Positions 43,540 through 54,180 of a stretch of 64,000 bases of DNA are shown here, piece after piece. The notes beneath the pieces were generated by a model that was not told where the DNA came from, searched no databases, and was given only the letters and a program-made list of their open reading frames with translations. The translations under genes and the position numbers were made by a program. The stretch's first letter is position 1. Each line of letters starts with the position of its first letter. Source of the DNA: Phyto melanocephala (lineage: Eukaryota > Arthropoda > Insecta > Diptera > Rhinophoridae); the NCBI GenBank assembly GCA_941918925.1, contig OW799234.1, positions 67,203,043 to 67,267,042 of the forward strand. The letters run 5' to 3'.

Positions 43540-45090
43540 AAATGTTAATAGATTGTTAAAAGATTGGTACCAAAAACATCTCCAGGAAAAATCATTAATT
43601 ACACAAGTATACACGGTTTTGGAGCTGAGCAACTACAAGTTATTGCTAAAGCTATTTGGGACGCTGAATTCGAATCCGGGTTTCGTTTTTCCAGATTGGT
43701 TATAGTTTTTGAGATATTGCATAATTACCGTTATTTGCGTTTTTGAAAAGATGATGTCACTTAAATGCAAATATCTTCAAAACTGTTTGTCGGTTTATGT
43801 AATTATTATTTTTTATTAAAATACAATAAAATTGCTAAAATAACCATGGGTTGTTTTTGGAGATTAGTCAAAAAATAACTACAGTGTTACAGTGGACACA
43901 GTTTCAAAATCCATGAAAAATTTTATGATATTTTGAAATTTTGAAATTTTGCTCTTTTCAACTAATTTGTTGTACACCAGAAAATTAAAAATTGTGCTGT
44001 TTCCTTACACAGGCCAATAATTTATTTCAATACGAACATTTGGCGCTGAACAAGACCCAGATTGGTGCCAACATTACAAAGCTACAGAAGATTTAGTGAA
44101 TTAACACACTTTTAGCTTGCAAATGATTGGCGGTTATATATCGACAGAAACAAGTTAAGCTTGAAAGCTGTTTTGTTGCACAAAGATTATTAAAAGCAGT
44201 TAACGTTAAGGAATAATATGAGTCCATGTCTAAATAACTGTTGCATGCGGATAAGCAGCATTTCATGTAAGATAACAAAACGAGAGATTAAATTTGTTTT
44301 TTTTTATTCAATAAAAAGTGATTATTTAGAAATGAATAGTCTTCGAACTTAGTCGTTTGTATTGTTTGGAATCTGTTTCACGCATTATAGTCCAACAGCA
44401 GTCGCTCATCGTGCTCTCGTCCCAAAATCCTTGATAACGTCTTTCTATTTTCGCCAAATATTGGTGACTTTTGTTTCAGTGTGAAGACAGTTCCACTCCT
44501 GTAATCATGATGCGAGCAATTCTGCTTTTTGTTTCGATAAGTCCAAGTCATTCAGCATACTTTGTCGGTGACGAACTGAAAGTTCCCCTAGAATTTGCAC
44601 TCACACCTGGGCAAATTGGCAAAGGGTCATTGTTCGTACGGGGAACTGGCTTGGACACTGATGACACCTCAGCATATTTATACTTTGATAGTTTTTTTGC
44701 TTTAAGACCGACCACATTTATCAAGCAAAAATAAAAAACATCTACATGATTTTTCGGCTCTCTCTATAACACTGGCAATAAAATTGAAAAGTATACTTGT
44801 TGACCAAGTGACCACTTGTACAGTTTTGTACTACACGCTTTACAAAATAATTTCGGTACCCACGGCTTGTGAGTGTTTTCCACACAGAAACAAAAATAAT
44901 AATAATATTCATCTCTCAGCGCTTTTTTATAATTTCACTTTTTCCGATAATATAACATCCGCAAACATAACAAAAACGCTTAGAACAACTTTGCACTTCT
45001 TTCTTTCCATTTTCACACGTTTTGGAACAAAAAATAACTTTACAATTGATAAAGTTTACAATTGATATGGCGTTTCTACCGACAGTGCAG
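43540..45090 (-). mobile_element. Unnamed repeat-borne element with cysteine-rich protein remnant
   Basis: Minus-strand coding remnants at 44325-45060 belong to a large repeated protein family of arthropods that I recall but cannot name. The non-coding stretch 43540-44320 beside them (with GGACGCTGAATTCGAATCCG, GGCGCTGAACAAGACCCAGA, ACACCAGAAAATTAAAAA) also looks familiar as sequence accompanying these genes. Ends and target duplication are not defined, so the class (DNA transposon or other) is unknown. Confidence 0.4.
44325..45060 (-). pseudogene. Cysteine-rich repeat-associated protein, deleted and frameshifted
   Basis: Four minus-strand blocks follow protein order. At about 45030-44925: KRFCYVCGCYIIGKSEI, a Cys pair. 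At about 44875-44555: THKPWVPKLFCKACSTKLYK, then REPKNHVDVFYFCLINVVG, giving further Cys residues. At about 44557-44445: MLNDLDLSKQKAELLAS, then LQEWN. At about 44445-44325: IERRYQGFWDESTMSDCCW, then REIMR-type tail TIMRETDSKQYKRLSSKTI. The last two blocks abut although several hundred residues should separate them, so one large deletion removed the core. The Cys pattern suggests a metal-binding N-terminus; function is unknown. The family assignment is from memory and should be tested. Confidence 0.5.
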
Positions 45091-47637
45091 TGCAGCCAAC
45101 ATGCAAGAATCCAAAAACTAGAGCCAATCTTGAAAAACAAAAACCAGATTCGAATTCAGCGCCTCAAACAACGTTCAGATTTGCTCTCATCGGTTCAGCT
45201 CCAAAAGTTGACTGGAATTGGTAAACTTGTGTTATTAAGTATTTAAAACACCCCAAGGGTGCAAATAATCTAATTGAGATGATTTCAGTGATAAGGATTA
45301 GTGATACAAAGTTTCATAAAAGTTATATATAAAATTTTTAAAAGATCCTTAAATCATGTTTTAAATAGCAATTCGAAGTCTTTTGTTATTCTCATTTTTA
45401 GAAGATTTGGAAATTTAGAATTTACCGACAGAATAATTCTCGAAACTCTGTTATTTAAAATTTTCCGAATGCTTGTGTTACAAAAATCTGTGTTGCAAAA
45501 TTTTTTTTATATTCTCTCCATTAAAGTACTCATTTAAAAAAGCATTAACAAAATAATTTTAAGTGTCTTGCTACACCTTAATATTCAGAAAGAACTTATA
45601 TAAATGTTTTATTTATTGTATACTTATAAGAAAAACAATTACCAGATAATTTACCAGCAAATATTTTGAGTGCAAAAATCTTTTTTTAATCTTTCATTTA
45701 ATACCTCATACACATCAATGCATAATGATAATAATTTTCATCGTTGCAATAAATAAAAATTGTACACTTTACCTTTTTTACTTTTAAGTGTCATAGTGTC
45801 AACAATCATGTAGAATTGTTTAAACTTTTCAATAATTTATAAGACATTTCACCGCATTACGGTCGTTTATAATCGAACAATTTTTTTTGTTCTTTGTTCT
45901 TTACTTCCCGTTTGACATGATGGTGGTGCATTTATATGTTGTTCTGGTACATAAATTCTTAACAAGTTGTGGGTGTGTAAAATTGTTTGTGCATGTAAAA
46001 ATGGTATGCCCTTTTTAAACATATTTCGAAGTAATCAGTTTTAACATAAGCATAAGTGAATTAAAAAAATATTAAAAATTACTTTTGCTTAAGTAATATA
46101 GAAAAAAAATCAAATATTAAATTGGCTGTTCATTAAAAAAATATATTGATAAAATATTAAATAAAATGATTTTATTGTTACTTGTTTTTTTTATCAATAT
46201 TTTTTCGCAAGTTCTTGAATATCTTTATTTAGTTAAATGTAGTTCAAAAATTTAATTTTTTATAAAACGTTTTAAAACCTCAGATATTTTATTTAGGGTG
46301 TTCCCTAATATACACCCACACTTATACACATGTGCTACACACGAACACACCTTTATAAATATTAAGAGCTTCACTTACAGTTACATTACGTATGAATGTA
46401 TGAACATGACATACATTTAACAAGTGGCAAAAAACGTACATTCATGCTTATATGTATGTACACAAGTATAAATGTATGTATGTATGTCGGAAAATACTTC
46501 CTTCAGTTTATAAATGTCACTTAATGCGACAAATGTGTTGTTGGTTTTTATTTCATAAAAAGTCAAATGTCTGCTTTACAACTGAATTCATTTTCATGCG
46601 GGAATTAGAAAGACAGAAATAGAAAAAATGAAGTCATTCAAAATAAAATTAAATCAAATTGATTTATAAAAATAAAATGTTTTTTTTTTCCACTCTGCAT
46701 GTATGTGTGTTGGTATTAATTTATAAAACAAAAAGCTATTACCTAAAATTAATAAAATATAATAAATTGATATGGAATGAAAGCATTTTAATGGTAGTTG
46801 TAAGTCAACAAAATATTTGGGTTTAAATAATTTAGGCATTTCTTATCGGTTCAATAAACCATTTAAATTTATTAAAGGGTCTAGGAATGTTTAAAAAAAA
46901 TTAAAATGTTTAAAATTTCCTGAAAATACTTTGACTTCTAGTTTTCATAAAATTTAAAATGTGTGTGAACTGTATTTTATTTCAAAGTTTTCGTATAAAA
47001 TTTTCTTAAAATAGATTTCAAATTTATTATATTTTTTATAAATATAAGTCTAAAAGTCTAGAGTCATTCTTTAATACAGCTTATTGATTGATTGATGATT
47101 ACTGAGAGAAAGTACCTCATTCGTGGGGGGATAACACTAACTCTGCTCTGATCGTAACCATTTTTGGTTGTAATAAGGAATTTGTCGCCAAATGGATTGT
47201 TTCAACCAAATCTCGTTTACAGTTTTCTGTACATGATATAGAGTGTACCATAACCCCTGCTCCGATCTTCTTAACTTGTTACTAGAATGAGGAAGTTGTT
47301 ATTAAAGTAACTCGTACAAAGTTTGAAGTTAATGGCTGCTGTAATTCTCAAAATATATTATAAAATGTATTCAATTTGTATAGGAGGTGCCACGCCTACC
47401 TAAAATATAAGACAAAAATATAATCTATGTCCATTCGGAGGATATATCTGGAGCTTTGGTGAAAATTTTTATAAATCGAATAAGAAGTTTCAAAGAAAAC
47501 TGAAACACACTTTTCCTCTTTATTATATTAGGATAGATTCTTTACACGCATTTTTGAATTATTTTTAAATTTATGTAGACGCAAAAGGATTCTAAAGAGG
47601 TGAAAAAAAAAGCTATTAAAGCAAATGAAAAAAAAAA
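45091..47637. other. AT-rich spacer, no gene seen
   Basis: Non-coding. At 47120-47400 there are diverged repeats with CTCTGCTCTGATCG / CCCTGCTCCGATCT and GGAGGTGCCACGCCTACC that resemble the cores of tandem-repeat elements but are too worn to assign. ATGTATGT microsatellite at about 46450-46485. Confidence 0.45.
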
Positions 47638-48047
47638 ACAAGTAAGAGCACTGTATTTGGCTGTGCCGAATCTTTTATACCCACCACCAATTTTGTATAC
47701 ATTTAGAGCACAAAATGTATTATTTTGTTATTAACAGTAATCGCTATGGAATAATATCTTTATACTAAAATATGTATCACTTTCTTTGTATAAATTCCAT
47801 ATGCTAATAAAATATTTTCGTAAATTCAGTCCTCCAATGAAAGTGGACGTTAAAGTAGGCGTGTCAATATAGTTTCCACTAATAAATAAAACTGAGATAT
47901 TTATATATAGTCCTTTATTCTTCCAAAAACTGTGTCCATAGAGAAATTATATGAATTTAAGATAAACCGTTATATGGGAGGTAAACGTTGAAGTGGGCGT
48001 CTCACCTAAATTTTCCGGCATAACAATGACATTGACTAGAAGATATA

Positions 48048-48742
48048 AAGGGTCCACCATCTATAGTTTTTTTATTTTTCAACTAGTGCTTATTTCGTGA
48101 ATGGTAACACTTAGCTCATGTCTGATTTGACAGATAATTAGTTTTATCCTTCCGCTAAACGAATATGGTTGTGTATACGCTTGAACAACGCTGGGAATGT
48201 GTGCGAAAATTGCGTACGGATTTTGGAAGAAGAGAAGCACCATCAGCTATGTATGTACGTTTTCTTGTGAAAAAAGTGAAAGAAACTGGCATCCTCATCG
48301 ATAAACCAAAGCGTGAAGAGCCAAAAACAGTGCGTACACCCGAGGTTATTGCTGCTGTGGCAGAAAGTGTGCGTGATGCGCCATCAACATCAATTCACCG
48401 TCGTTCTCAACAATTGAACATTTCGGAGACATCATTGAGACGAATGTTGTATAAAAACCTTGGTATGACGCTATGCAAAGTCCAATTGGTTTAGGAGTTG
48501 AAGCCAACTGACAATCCAATGTGATTTCGCTTCGCTAGGTATGCCTGCGATCAACTTACAGAAGATGCTGATTTTGCCAAAAAAAATCATCTTTTCAGAT
48601 GATGCTCATTTTGATCTTGGCAGGTATGTAAACAAGCAAAATTGTCGCATTTGGGGCACAGAAAACCCGCACGCATACATTGAAAAGCCGATACACCCAA
48701 AACGAGTTACTGTTTGGTGCGGATTTTGGTCCAGAGTCATAA
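48048..48742 (+). mobile_element. Mariner, AAGGGTCC family, copy 3, 3' truncated by deletion
   Basis: The left end AAGGGTCCACC follows TA (48046-48047). The 3' half, right terminal repeat and adjacent family B sequence are gone: after GGTCCAGAGTCATAAT the sequence is family B again. A single deletion spanning mariner and host repeat explains this. Confidence 0.8.
48165..48740 (+). pseudogene. Mariner transposase, N-terminal two-thirds
   Basis: Begins MVVYTLEQRWECVRKLRTDF; a short stretch after EQRWE seen in relatives is deleted. It then reads GRREAPSAMYVRFLVKKVKE, KPKTVRTPEVIAAVAESV, the second helix-turn-helix SIHRRSQQLNISETSLRRML, and KVQLV followed by a stop. Another frame continues FARYACDQLTEDADF, and a third gives KIIFSDDAHFDLGRYVNKQN and KPIHPKRVTVWCGFWSR before the truncation. 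It keeps the DNA-binding region that copies 1 and 2 lost, and lacks the second and third catalytic residues. Confidence 0.85.
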
Positions 48743-49189
48743 TATATATTCGTAGTTTCGTAACTCTACGTTAATGCGTTTGGACACAATTGCATTTTAT
48801 TCGATGTTGGAAGGATACGGTTTTTTCGACCTACTCTTGCATTACGAGCTATAACTCTCTTCCTAGTATTCCAATTTAGCCCATTTTTAATACCAAACAA
48901 ACCTTGTGTATAAGAAATATTTTGGCAAAATATGAGCCGCCATGCTTTTTTGGTTTCGACCTCTATCGTGCTTTCAACAGGCGGACGGATAGACGGACGG
49001 ACATAGCGAGATCGTCATAAAATGAAACCCCGACTTAGAATATAATACTTTATGGGGTCTAAAATGGATATTTCGATGTGTTACAAACGGAATGACAAAA
49101 TGAATATACGCCACCGCACCACACATTTCTGAAGATTGAAGAACCAAAAAACGACTTCCTTATATTAAGTTGGGAAAGAAGTGGTGGCA

Positions 49190-49492
49190 AAGTCACAGCT
49201 GCTTAAAATATTTAAAGTTCGGTAATGGCAATGGTTTTATATTTATTATATATACATATTTTAATTATTTTTTTTTAAATATTTTTTTTTTTATAATTTT
49301 TTTTTTAATGTTTTTTTTTAATTTTTTTTTATTTACATACATACGTAAATTTATAATTTTACAATGGGATGTTTTTATGTATGTTTTTTATATGTATGTA
49401 CGTATTTCATATGGGATGAATGGTGATACAAACTACTGTTATTGCATGACTACACGTTGTGAAGGGTATATAGCGCTCTTACTTGTTTTTTG
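49190..49492 (+). repeat. Repeat family A, 3' part, copy A6
   Basis: T-rich stretch, TACATACATACGTAAATTTA, TTTCATATGGGATGAATGGT, AACTACTGTTATTGCATGAC, CTACACGTTGTGAAGGGTAT, then GCGCTCTTACTTG. Nearly identical to 63380-63577, except that the terminal hairpin is missing here. Confidence 0.75.
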
Positions 49493-51436
49493 TCTAAATT
49501 TTAAACAGTCGACAAAGTATAATTATATTAATTAATTCAAAACGATAGATTTACAAAAACAAATTTGATATATTTTTTATAAATAATTTTGGCCAGAAAA
49601 GTTGGATTTTTGACCAATATGCAGTGATTAGAAATAGAAAAGAACTCATTTTAAAAGTCCTTATTTAAATTTATTTCCCATGTCCATAAAGAAAAATATA
49701 AAACTAAATAAACTAATTTTTTGCTACCAAGCGTGAGTGCATTTTTCATGTGTGTTGCAAACTTATGGCCACGAGCTGATTTTTAGGTATTTAAAAAATA
49801 ACAAATCTTTTTTGAAATTAATAAGTAAGATTCTGTGTTTTAATATTTTCCGAAAAGAAAATTAATTAATTTTAAATAAATTATAATGCCTAAATCAACG
49901 GAAAAATATATCACAATTTTGTTGGTAAAATGTATGAAATTGAATTTGTGGAGATTTTAAGTTCTGAGAGTAAAATATTATGTATCTGTTGTGCAATTTT
50001 GTGTGACACTACTTTGCACTGATTTTCAGTAGTGCATATTTGCTCAAGTGATGCAAACTGCAATTTAATAGAATTTGTTTTTGTAGTCGTGCACAAGTTA
50101 AATTGTTTGCTAAACTTGCACGGTCTGCACGACTTGCAAGGGTAGTTTGCATCATAGAGTGAGTTCCGCTATTATTATTATACAGGTCATAAATTCAGAA
50201 TTATACTCATTGATTTCTTGTTTTAGCAAAAATATTATTTTTTTTTCCTTAAGGATCAAATACAAATAGCTAAGTTTAGTCACTAACTTAATGCCAAGGT
50301 GGCAATTCTATGCAAAAGTAACATTAGCGTGTAGCTCTTTCAAGATTTCTAAAGCCTAGAAGGAAAAATAAACAAAAAATGTGTAAAACCACATAAGTAT
50401 TAAATTTCATATAATATAATACATAGTAACGTGAATGTATGTGTGCGATTGAATACAAATTTCTAAAATGACACATAGGAAAAGTAATGGAGTGACCTTC
50501 GAACTAAAATGCTCTTAAATATGATATTTTTTACATTTTTAAAAGCACCCAAAAAAGAAAAAAATAAACAAAAAAAAAAACAAATATAAATACTCTTATT
50601 TTAAGCAAACATGTTGTCAATAGCTAATCGAATTAGAAATATGTATAGCGACATTCAAATAAAATGGAGGTATTCAAAATACCTCCATGCTTACATGCAT
50701 GCTTTACAGTTAAATTTTATTTTAAAGTTTTAGTGCTAATTTAATATTTACGTGGTTGTTGCCATTGTAAGGCTCTTAAAATAGTTTGTAATATTGAAAA
50801 ATTATGAGGATATTATATTATAGCAAGGACGTGATACCATAATTTGTGAATACCGCAAATATTTAATTCTTAAAATATTTTAGTTTGCTGTAAGGTATAG
50901 GGAGGTTGGTGCTGCTTACTCAATTACAGTGCTAGGCCATTCAAACTTTTGTGGTGGTGAATTTGGTTTTTATTTTAAGCTATAAACAATTGCACAATTC
51001 GTAATATGTCATATGAGTCATAGGTTGTATGAGTTTCACTTCTCGATATTGAAGTCAATCGACGGTGGCATTTATTTTTCCACCTATGATGTATTTGAAC
51101 GACATTATAAAAACATAAACGTAAATAGAAATCATCAACAAAATGTTTAAGTATGTATCTCGACGTACAACTCCTACGACAGCTTGTGAATTGAGCTAAT
51201 AAATGCAAGACTTGATTAAGTGTTTTATTTAAAATATTTTTAATACAAAAAAATCCTTTCGGAAAAAGCAAAACTTTTTGGTGGGCAATTGAATGTGTTA
51301 TTTAATTTAAAAAATGTTAATATAAGTATATTTGTATAATTGCAATTTTATTTATTGCAACTTCGGCAGGTAGATTATCATGAAAAAATTCAAAATCCAC
51401 AAAGACCGCTAAAACAAAATTGAGGAATTTTATATT
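49493..51436. other. AT-rich spacer, no gene seen
   Basis: Non-coding; no repeat ends or coding similarity recognised. Confidence 0.5.
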
Positions 51437-51925
51437 TTATAAATACACTAGCCAAGCCCGGCGCGCGTTGGTACGCCCCGTAATGAATAAAAATGCATTT
51501 TTATTTAATTGAATATCAAGTGCAAGAACCTAAAAATAATAATTTTTTTTTAATGGGCGTGTCACTGCCCCCTTTTCTAATAAAGAAACTGTATAGTCAT
51601 GAGAGTTTAATATGTCTGCACAGTTTCAGAAAAATCGGTTAAATTCAAGTAGCTCAAAGTTATAACTTTTTTTTATCGCGAAATTATATGGACATGAGAG
51701 TTCAATATGTGTGCAAAGTTTAAGAAAAATCGGTCTAGTGCAAGTAGCTAAAAATGATTCCTTATTTTTGATTGTAACCCCGCCCACTTTATACCATTCA
51801 TAAACACTCCCTGGAATGTGTTAAATAACTTGCCAAAGTTTAAGTCCGATCGGCTCTGCGGTTTTGGAGCCTATAGCTAAGACATACACACACACAGACG
51901 GAGTTTCACTTTTATAAATATAGAT
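51437..51925. repeat. Tandem-repeat element, short copy
   Basis: Left arm ACTAGCCAAGCCCGGCGCGC and right arm TCTGCGGTTTTGGAGCC...GAGTTTCACTTTTATA as at 4909-5889, but with only two to three units of the internal repeat. The copies therefore differ in unit number. Confidence 0.75.
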
Positions 51926-52149
51926 CTGTATTTCCTTTAGTATAAAAATCATTTGAAAGGGCTTGATTATAATCGTAAATTACGCTCTGAAAATATCCCA
52001 TTTCAAGATGCTGTCTGACACAAATGGATAGATTACATATTGTCACGTATTGTATATTACGCATAGTTTCACGATTTTCTCTGATCCATGCCCTACATTA
52101 ATAGGATATTTTAAAATTGTTCTATAAGAGAATACGATTTTTATTAATT

Positions 52150-52830
52150 TTAATTAACAAAAGCATTTTTACTGACATGATTTTGAATGCCATTCACTCT
52201 GTTGTTCACAGCCTCAAAAATTTCCTGAAGTTTTTTGTTTGCAGCTCTTGCTGTTTTTTGACTTTTTTTAATTTTTTTTTAATTTTTTAGTACTTGATCT
52301 AGAATTTTCTTGAACTTTAGCTAAGAGGTTTCTATTGTAAACTCTAGAATTTTCTTGAACTTCTGGTACTAGTTCCCTATTACTAACTCTAACATTTTCT
52401 TCAAATTTCAATTCTACAACCTTGTTTTCTTTTTTAATAAGATAATAATTTTTCACTATGAGCTCTTGAAGTTTTTTTAAAACTTTGTTTCCATTTCAGC
52501 TAACAAATTTTCGTTATTACAATAGCTCTAGAAGATTCTTGATTGTTGTTCAGTTCTTAAAATTATTTTTCAATTTCTTCTTTCAAGGCAGACAATTTTT
52601 TCTTAAATCGTTGTAACGTGTTATTATATGGGTGCTCATTTCCCTTCTTTATCTTTAAACACGTAAAACTGCCCTCTGTAGTTCCAATTTATTAAATCAT
52701 CTTCCTTTAGTTGCTCTATGTTTAAGTCATTAGATATAATTTCATTCAAGTTATTTAATAAAATCCCACTTTCGTCTTACGGCCATACCTTTCATAAAAG
52801 TTGGTTTATTTTCTTTAAATAAGCGGGGGT
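52150..52830 (-). pseudogene. Unidentified coding remnant with 15-residue repeats
   Basis: Successive minus-strand frames form one coherent protein-like series. At about 52780-52650: NNLNEIISNDLNIEQLKEDD, then WNYRGQFYVFKDKEG. At about 52650-52560, after a frameshift: GNEHPYNNTLQRFKKKLS, then ALKEEIEK. At about 52510-52270: NNENLLAEME, KLQELIVKNYYLIKKENK, then 15-residue repeats ENVRVSNRELVPEVQ and ENSRVYNRNLLAKVQ. At about 52260-52150: ARAANKKLQEIFEAVNNRVN ending in a stop. Charged, coiled-coil-like and lysine-rich. I do not recognise a family. The way the frames take over from one another argues for a decayed gene and against chance. Function is not inferred. Confidence 0.4.
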
Positions 52831-53094
52831 TCGTGATATTGCAAAAATGTAACATTTAAAATTTACGATATAAAAAAGCTTTGCTTAGTTAAAGCTTTTC
52901 CAGTTCTTTATTCATTATTTCACTTATTGTCTGCATTTGTTTTAAAACATAATTTGATAAACACACAACGAACTCTGTTGTACTACTACTAGCTGACCTT
53001 GTTCAACTATTTTCAGTGCCATAATGATGTTGATTTACAATGCTCTACCAACTTTTATAATAAAATGCGTAACAGTGGTTATAATCTAAAATAA

Positions 53095-53480
53095 CACTAG
53101 AATGTTGGTTGATTAACGTGGTAGTTCACTGCACGCCAACAGTCAAGTAGAGTCTATATGACCCCGTTTTGACAGTACCACATTACTCTTCAGTTCCAAT
53201 GTATCTCAGAATATATCCAAGAGTGCCCGAGAGGTATCTCAGTAGATCACTTAGTCCAACTTCATATATTGCAGGGAGGCTATACAGTACATGTTTGCCC
53301 AGAAGTCTGTGTCTCTCTCAGCCGTCAGTGTAGGACATTCGCAGAGAACGTGGAAAACCTATCCAGACAGCTGCGACAATCGTCGTTCGATGCATGTTTG
53401 CTTAACATCTATTGACTTGTGTGCATGTTCTCGAACCATAAACATAGGAATCACGCTCTATATAATAAAAAAAATTTACT
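53095..53480 (-). pseudogene. LINE C-terminal fragment
   Basis: The minus strand reads REHAHKSIDVKQTCIERRLS, then HVLCECPTLTAERDTDFWAN, and, with frame changes, DLLRYLSGT-like residues to a stop near 53110. HVLCECPTL is the terminal Cys/His motif of I/R1/LOA-group LINE polyproteins, as in 25322-26600, but the sequence differs from that copy. RT and endonuclease are absent. Confidence 0.65.
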
Positions 53481-53520
53481 TCTTCCTAGTACGTTAGATA
53501 AGTGGCAGGCATAATGCTGA

Positions 53521-53824
53521 AAATCGCTTGCCAATATGTAAATTAGACTAAATCTTAAACAAAATTAATACACAAAGAAATTAGTTCTACAAAATAACCT
53601 TAGTTTTAACACGAGGCGTAGAACTTTTATTTTTTATACAAAATTTCTATGAAATTTAAAATTTTTGGTAAATTTTGACTTTTTAAGTTTTTTCATTTTA
53701 GAAATCTAGAAAAAAGATTTTTACCAAGAAAAACTAAATTTTTTTTCAAGTTCTGATAATAGATCGAAAACTTTAAAAATATTACTAACAACAATTTCTT
53801 TAAATTTTAGTTTTCTATCGGTTA
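53521..53824. other. Spacer, nothing recognised
   Basis: AT-rich non-coding sequence. Confidence 0.5.
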
Positions 53825-54180
53825 ACTATACCCTTCACACGTTAGTGTAAATGGGTAAATATAGGTTTCTCATTCCATGTGAAATTTCTACAATTTTCAT
53901 TTCGGACCCAATAAAGTATATATTTTCTGAAAGCTTTAAATAGGGGAGTCGATTAAGCATTGCAGTCTGTCCTTGTATATGTTGAAATCAACTTTTTGAA
54001 GCCTCCCGACATCGCCTGAATCCTCGTGAGGTATTAAAATATTAGAAATATTTGGGAGCAGATACGTATTGAAAATCAGAAAAATCGGCACACAAACAAC
54101 CAATATTACCCCGTTTTTTTTACAACAACAAAATACAACGCATACAAACATGGTATAGCAGCTGAGCAAAAAAATATTCA
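53825..54180 (+). repeat. Repeat family A, 5' part, copy A4
   Basis: ATACCCTTCACACGTTAGTG, a worn stem-loop, then TCTCATTCCATGTGAAATTT, AAAGTATATATTTTCTGAAA and TTGAAATCAACTTTTTGAAG. Closest to copy A5 (62811). The 3' end is missing. Confidence 0.7.

Larger units (their letters stand above)
47638..49124 (-). repeat. Repeat family B, copy B2, carrying a truncated mariner
   Basis: Low end ACAAGTAAGAGCACTG plus hairpin TTTGGCTGTGCCGAA; high end TACAAACGGAATGACAAAAT followed by a worn CCACC hairpin. Collinear with B1 up to GACATTGACTAGAAGATA (48046), where a mariner begins. It resumes at ATATATTCGTAGTTTCGTAA (about 48743), having lost roughly 450 bp of family B sequence that B1 retains. Confidence 0.75.

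Noticed and set aside
44471..45065. Plus-strand frames of 87 and 93 residues
   Set aside because: Antisense of the cysteine-rich repeat protein remnant, which gives the better explanation.
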